Shown here: positions 62,762 to 64,000 of the stretch, piece by piece
Layout: each line of letters starts with the position of its first letter
Position numbering within the stretch: position 1 is the first letter of the stretch
Assembly (NCBI GenBank): GCA_040388785.1
Contig: JAZKBD010000022.1
Span: forward strand, 1-64,000
Reading direction: 5' to 3'
Source of the DNA: 66-474 sp040388785
GTDB lineage: Bacteria > Pseudomonadota > Gammaproteobacteria > Xanthomonadales > Rhodanobacteraceae
Length of the DNA stretch: 64,000 bases
Made by a program: the position numbers and the translations under genes
The notes under the pieces: model-generated
What the model was told of the DNA's origin: nothing
The model's database searches: none
Seen by the model: only the letters and a program-made list of their open reading frames with translations

Positions 62762-64000
62762 TCAATCCACCCCCAACGCCTTGAACACCGCATCTACCGG
62801 ATCCGAGTAGAAACTCGTCTGGAACTTTGCGAAGAGTTCGCCTGGGACCGTGGGGATGTCGGTGACGCTGCACATCGGCAATAGGATACGTTTGGCACCG
62901 GCATCAAACGCGACTTGCAGAGACTCGGCAAGGTTGCGGGCAGGAGTGGTGGTGCCGCCGAGGGACATGTCGCCCATCACGACCATTTGGCTCTGCATGG
63001 GGCGACCTAGCGCGGCTGAGCACAATGCGACGAAACTGGACAGGGTGAGTGTCTCGGGGGTGCCGCTGTGCTGGAGTTCGACGAGGTGAAGGTGGAAGTC
63101 CTGCACGGCCGTCTTGATGCCGGCGCTGACACGGCTGGCGTTGGCCTTGAAGTAGTCGAAGGCGATGCGCACGGACTCGCGCGAACCGGAGCCTGAGGTG
63201 GTGAGCTTGCCGTTGCCGGCCATGGTCTGGATTTCCAGCCGGTAGACGCCCGGCATGCTGCCTGGGCCCATGGCGATGGTGTAAAGCGTGCCTGGCGCCA
63301 TGCGACCTTCGGGAATCAGGCCGCCACCGCCCTGCTCCGGCACGTTGATGAAGCGTTCCTCACTATTCTCGACGTCGATGTAGGAGAAGTGGACGTCGTA
63401 GAACTCCATGCCGCCGATCTTCTTGAGCTGCTCCTTGACCCGGCGGCGGGTCTCCAGCGCGTACTCAAGGCAGTGGCGCACCTGCTCCTTGTGGTACTCG
63501 CCGTGCGGGCACAGCAGCTTCAGTAGCCCTGAGGTAGTGCGGCGCACCGCAATGACATCGCGCTGGTTGAGGTTGTTTCCGAGCTTGAAGTATTTGTCGA
63601 TCGCGTCGGAGAAGCTGTACTTGCGCATCTCGCGCAGGTACTCGGCCAGGTAGTCGACGATCAGACCGAACTGGTTGGTGAAGAACTCTGGCCGCATCTT
63701 CGGAATTTCCCAGCCCGGAACATAGGCGTGGAAGCGATCAAAGAACGCCGAGTCGATCATCACTTCGGGGAATGGCGCGAGCAGATGCGAGGTCTTCACC
63801 AGCGACTCGACGCTCTGGTTGATGTTGCCGATAAATACCATCGAGGCATTGGCGTTGATCGACTCGCGACCGCGGCTGAAGGAGCCTGACGCCATGTAGT
63901 CCTTCATGATCTGGACACCGTCGTGATCCTTGAAGGTGATGCCCGCCACTTCGTCGAAGGCGACCACGTCCCACAAGCCCACCAAGCCCACCTTGCGGGC
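62762..64000 (-). CDS. brxL: BrxL, Lon-related BREX protein, 3' part
   Basis: The last 410 or so codons of BrxL, an AAA+ protein of type I BREX phage-defence systems; the gene continues beyond the right edge. The visible part starts at the Walker B region (VVAFDEVAGI), followed by MVFIGNINQS, the sensor region, then a C-terminal Lon-like domain (SGTPETLTLSSFV, GDMSLGGTTTPARNLAESL, AKRILLPMCS). Against Lon, the catalytic Ser site GPSAG is replaced by TPET and the Lys of GGLKEK by Ala in RNLAES, so no protease dyad is present. BrxL is usually the last gene of BREX, in agreement with the terminator downstream. Confidence 0.9.
   Translation of the reverse strand, partial: ARKVGLVGLWDVVAFDEVAGITFKDHDGVQIMKDYMASGSFSRGRESINANASMVFIGNINQSVESLVKTSHLLAPFPEVMIDSAFFDRFHAYVPGWEIPKMRPEFFTNQFGLIVDYLAEYLREMRKYSFSDAIDKYFKLGNNLNQRDVIAVRRTTSGLLKLLCPHGEYHKEQVRHCLEYALETRRRVKEQLKKIGGMEFYDVHFSYIDVENSEERFINVPEQGGGGLIPEGRMAPGTLYTIAMGPGSMPGVYRLEIQTMAGNGKLTTSGSGSRESVRIAFDYFKANASRVSAGIKTAVQDFHLHLVELQHSGTPETLTLSSFVALCSAALGRPMQSQMVVMGDMSLGGTTTPARNLAESLQVAFDAGAKRILLPMCSVTDIPTVPGELFAKFQTSFYSDPVDAVFKALGVD

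Noticed and set aside
1..64000. CRISPR arrays
   Set aside because: No series of regularly spaced repeats was seen on either strand.

Overview
The window is a GC-rich, gene-dense bacterial scaffold, most likely from a gammaproteobacterium of the Lysobacterales (Xanthomonadaceae/Rhodanobacteraceae side). That placement is inferred from a copLAB copper locus of the Xanthomonas type, a TorF-like porin, a MetX-type homoserine acyltransferase and the general codon style; no 16S or ribosomal marker is present. Three runs of ten N (3884-3893, 5432-5441, 59305-59314) are scaffold joins. Two of them fall inside genes, so linkage across them is only as good as the scaffolding.

Layout. (1) 1-1.9 kb: end of metX, a cysteine-dioxygenase-like cupin, an EF-hand protein and tRNA-Leu(CAA). 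(2) 1.9-4.1 kb: a P4-type integrase beside the tRNA, then a gene-poor stretch with a relic of a cytochrome gene end. (3) 4.1-14.5 kb: an ABC exporter, an HprK-like kinase, a cobalamin-binding radical SAM protein, a PF14907-like nucleotidyltransferase, a GT2, a methyltransferase, a flavin-reductase-like protein and a large membrane protein. (4) 14.5-27.3 kb, all on the minus strand and mostly overlapping: a sulfotransferase-glycosyltransferase fusion, Wzt/Wzm-type glycan ABC exporter, two GT4 enzymes, a second cobalamin radical SAM enzyme, an amidohydrolase and three methyltransferases. Regions 3 and 4 look like one surface glycan or modified glycopeptide locus.

(5) 27.5-36.4 kb, all plus strand: TorF-like porin, ECF sigma factor, anti-sigma factor, an S8 peptidase homologue, FolE2, a decaheme cytochrome, an MtrB/PioB barrel and a diheme c4-type cytochrome. 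This resembles a transmembrane electron conduit of the MtrAB/PioAB/MtoAB class with its own sigma switch. (6) 36.6-47.7 kb: metal handling. It holds copL, a frameshifted copA, copB, a membrane cytochrome c, a P1B ATPase with an RcnR-like repressor and operator, a CaCA exchanger behind a yybP-ykoY (manganese) riboswitch, a DUF4396 gene with a frameshift, a GDCCVxC protein, a remnant of a second P-type ATPase, a His-rich EamA transporter and an HlyIII protein.

(7) 47.9-62.5 kb: conjugation module with a ribbon-helix-helix protein, RadC, a long non-coding stretch, then a complete virB2-virB11/virD4 type IV secretion operon and an LPD7-like protein. No relaxase is in view. (8) 62.8-64 kb: the 3' part of brxL, the edge of a BREX phage-defence system, converging on the conjugation operon at a strong hairpin terminator. 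The most notable points are the manganese riboswitch in front of a CaCA exchanger, the anti-sigma/S8-peptidase pair that share a propeptide-like segment beside the MtrAB-type conduit, the HprK/nucleotidyltransferase/radical-SAM export cluster, and the copA deletion that fuses its frame to copB.
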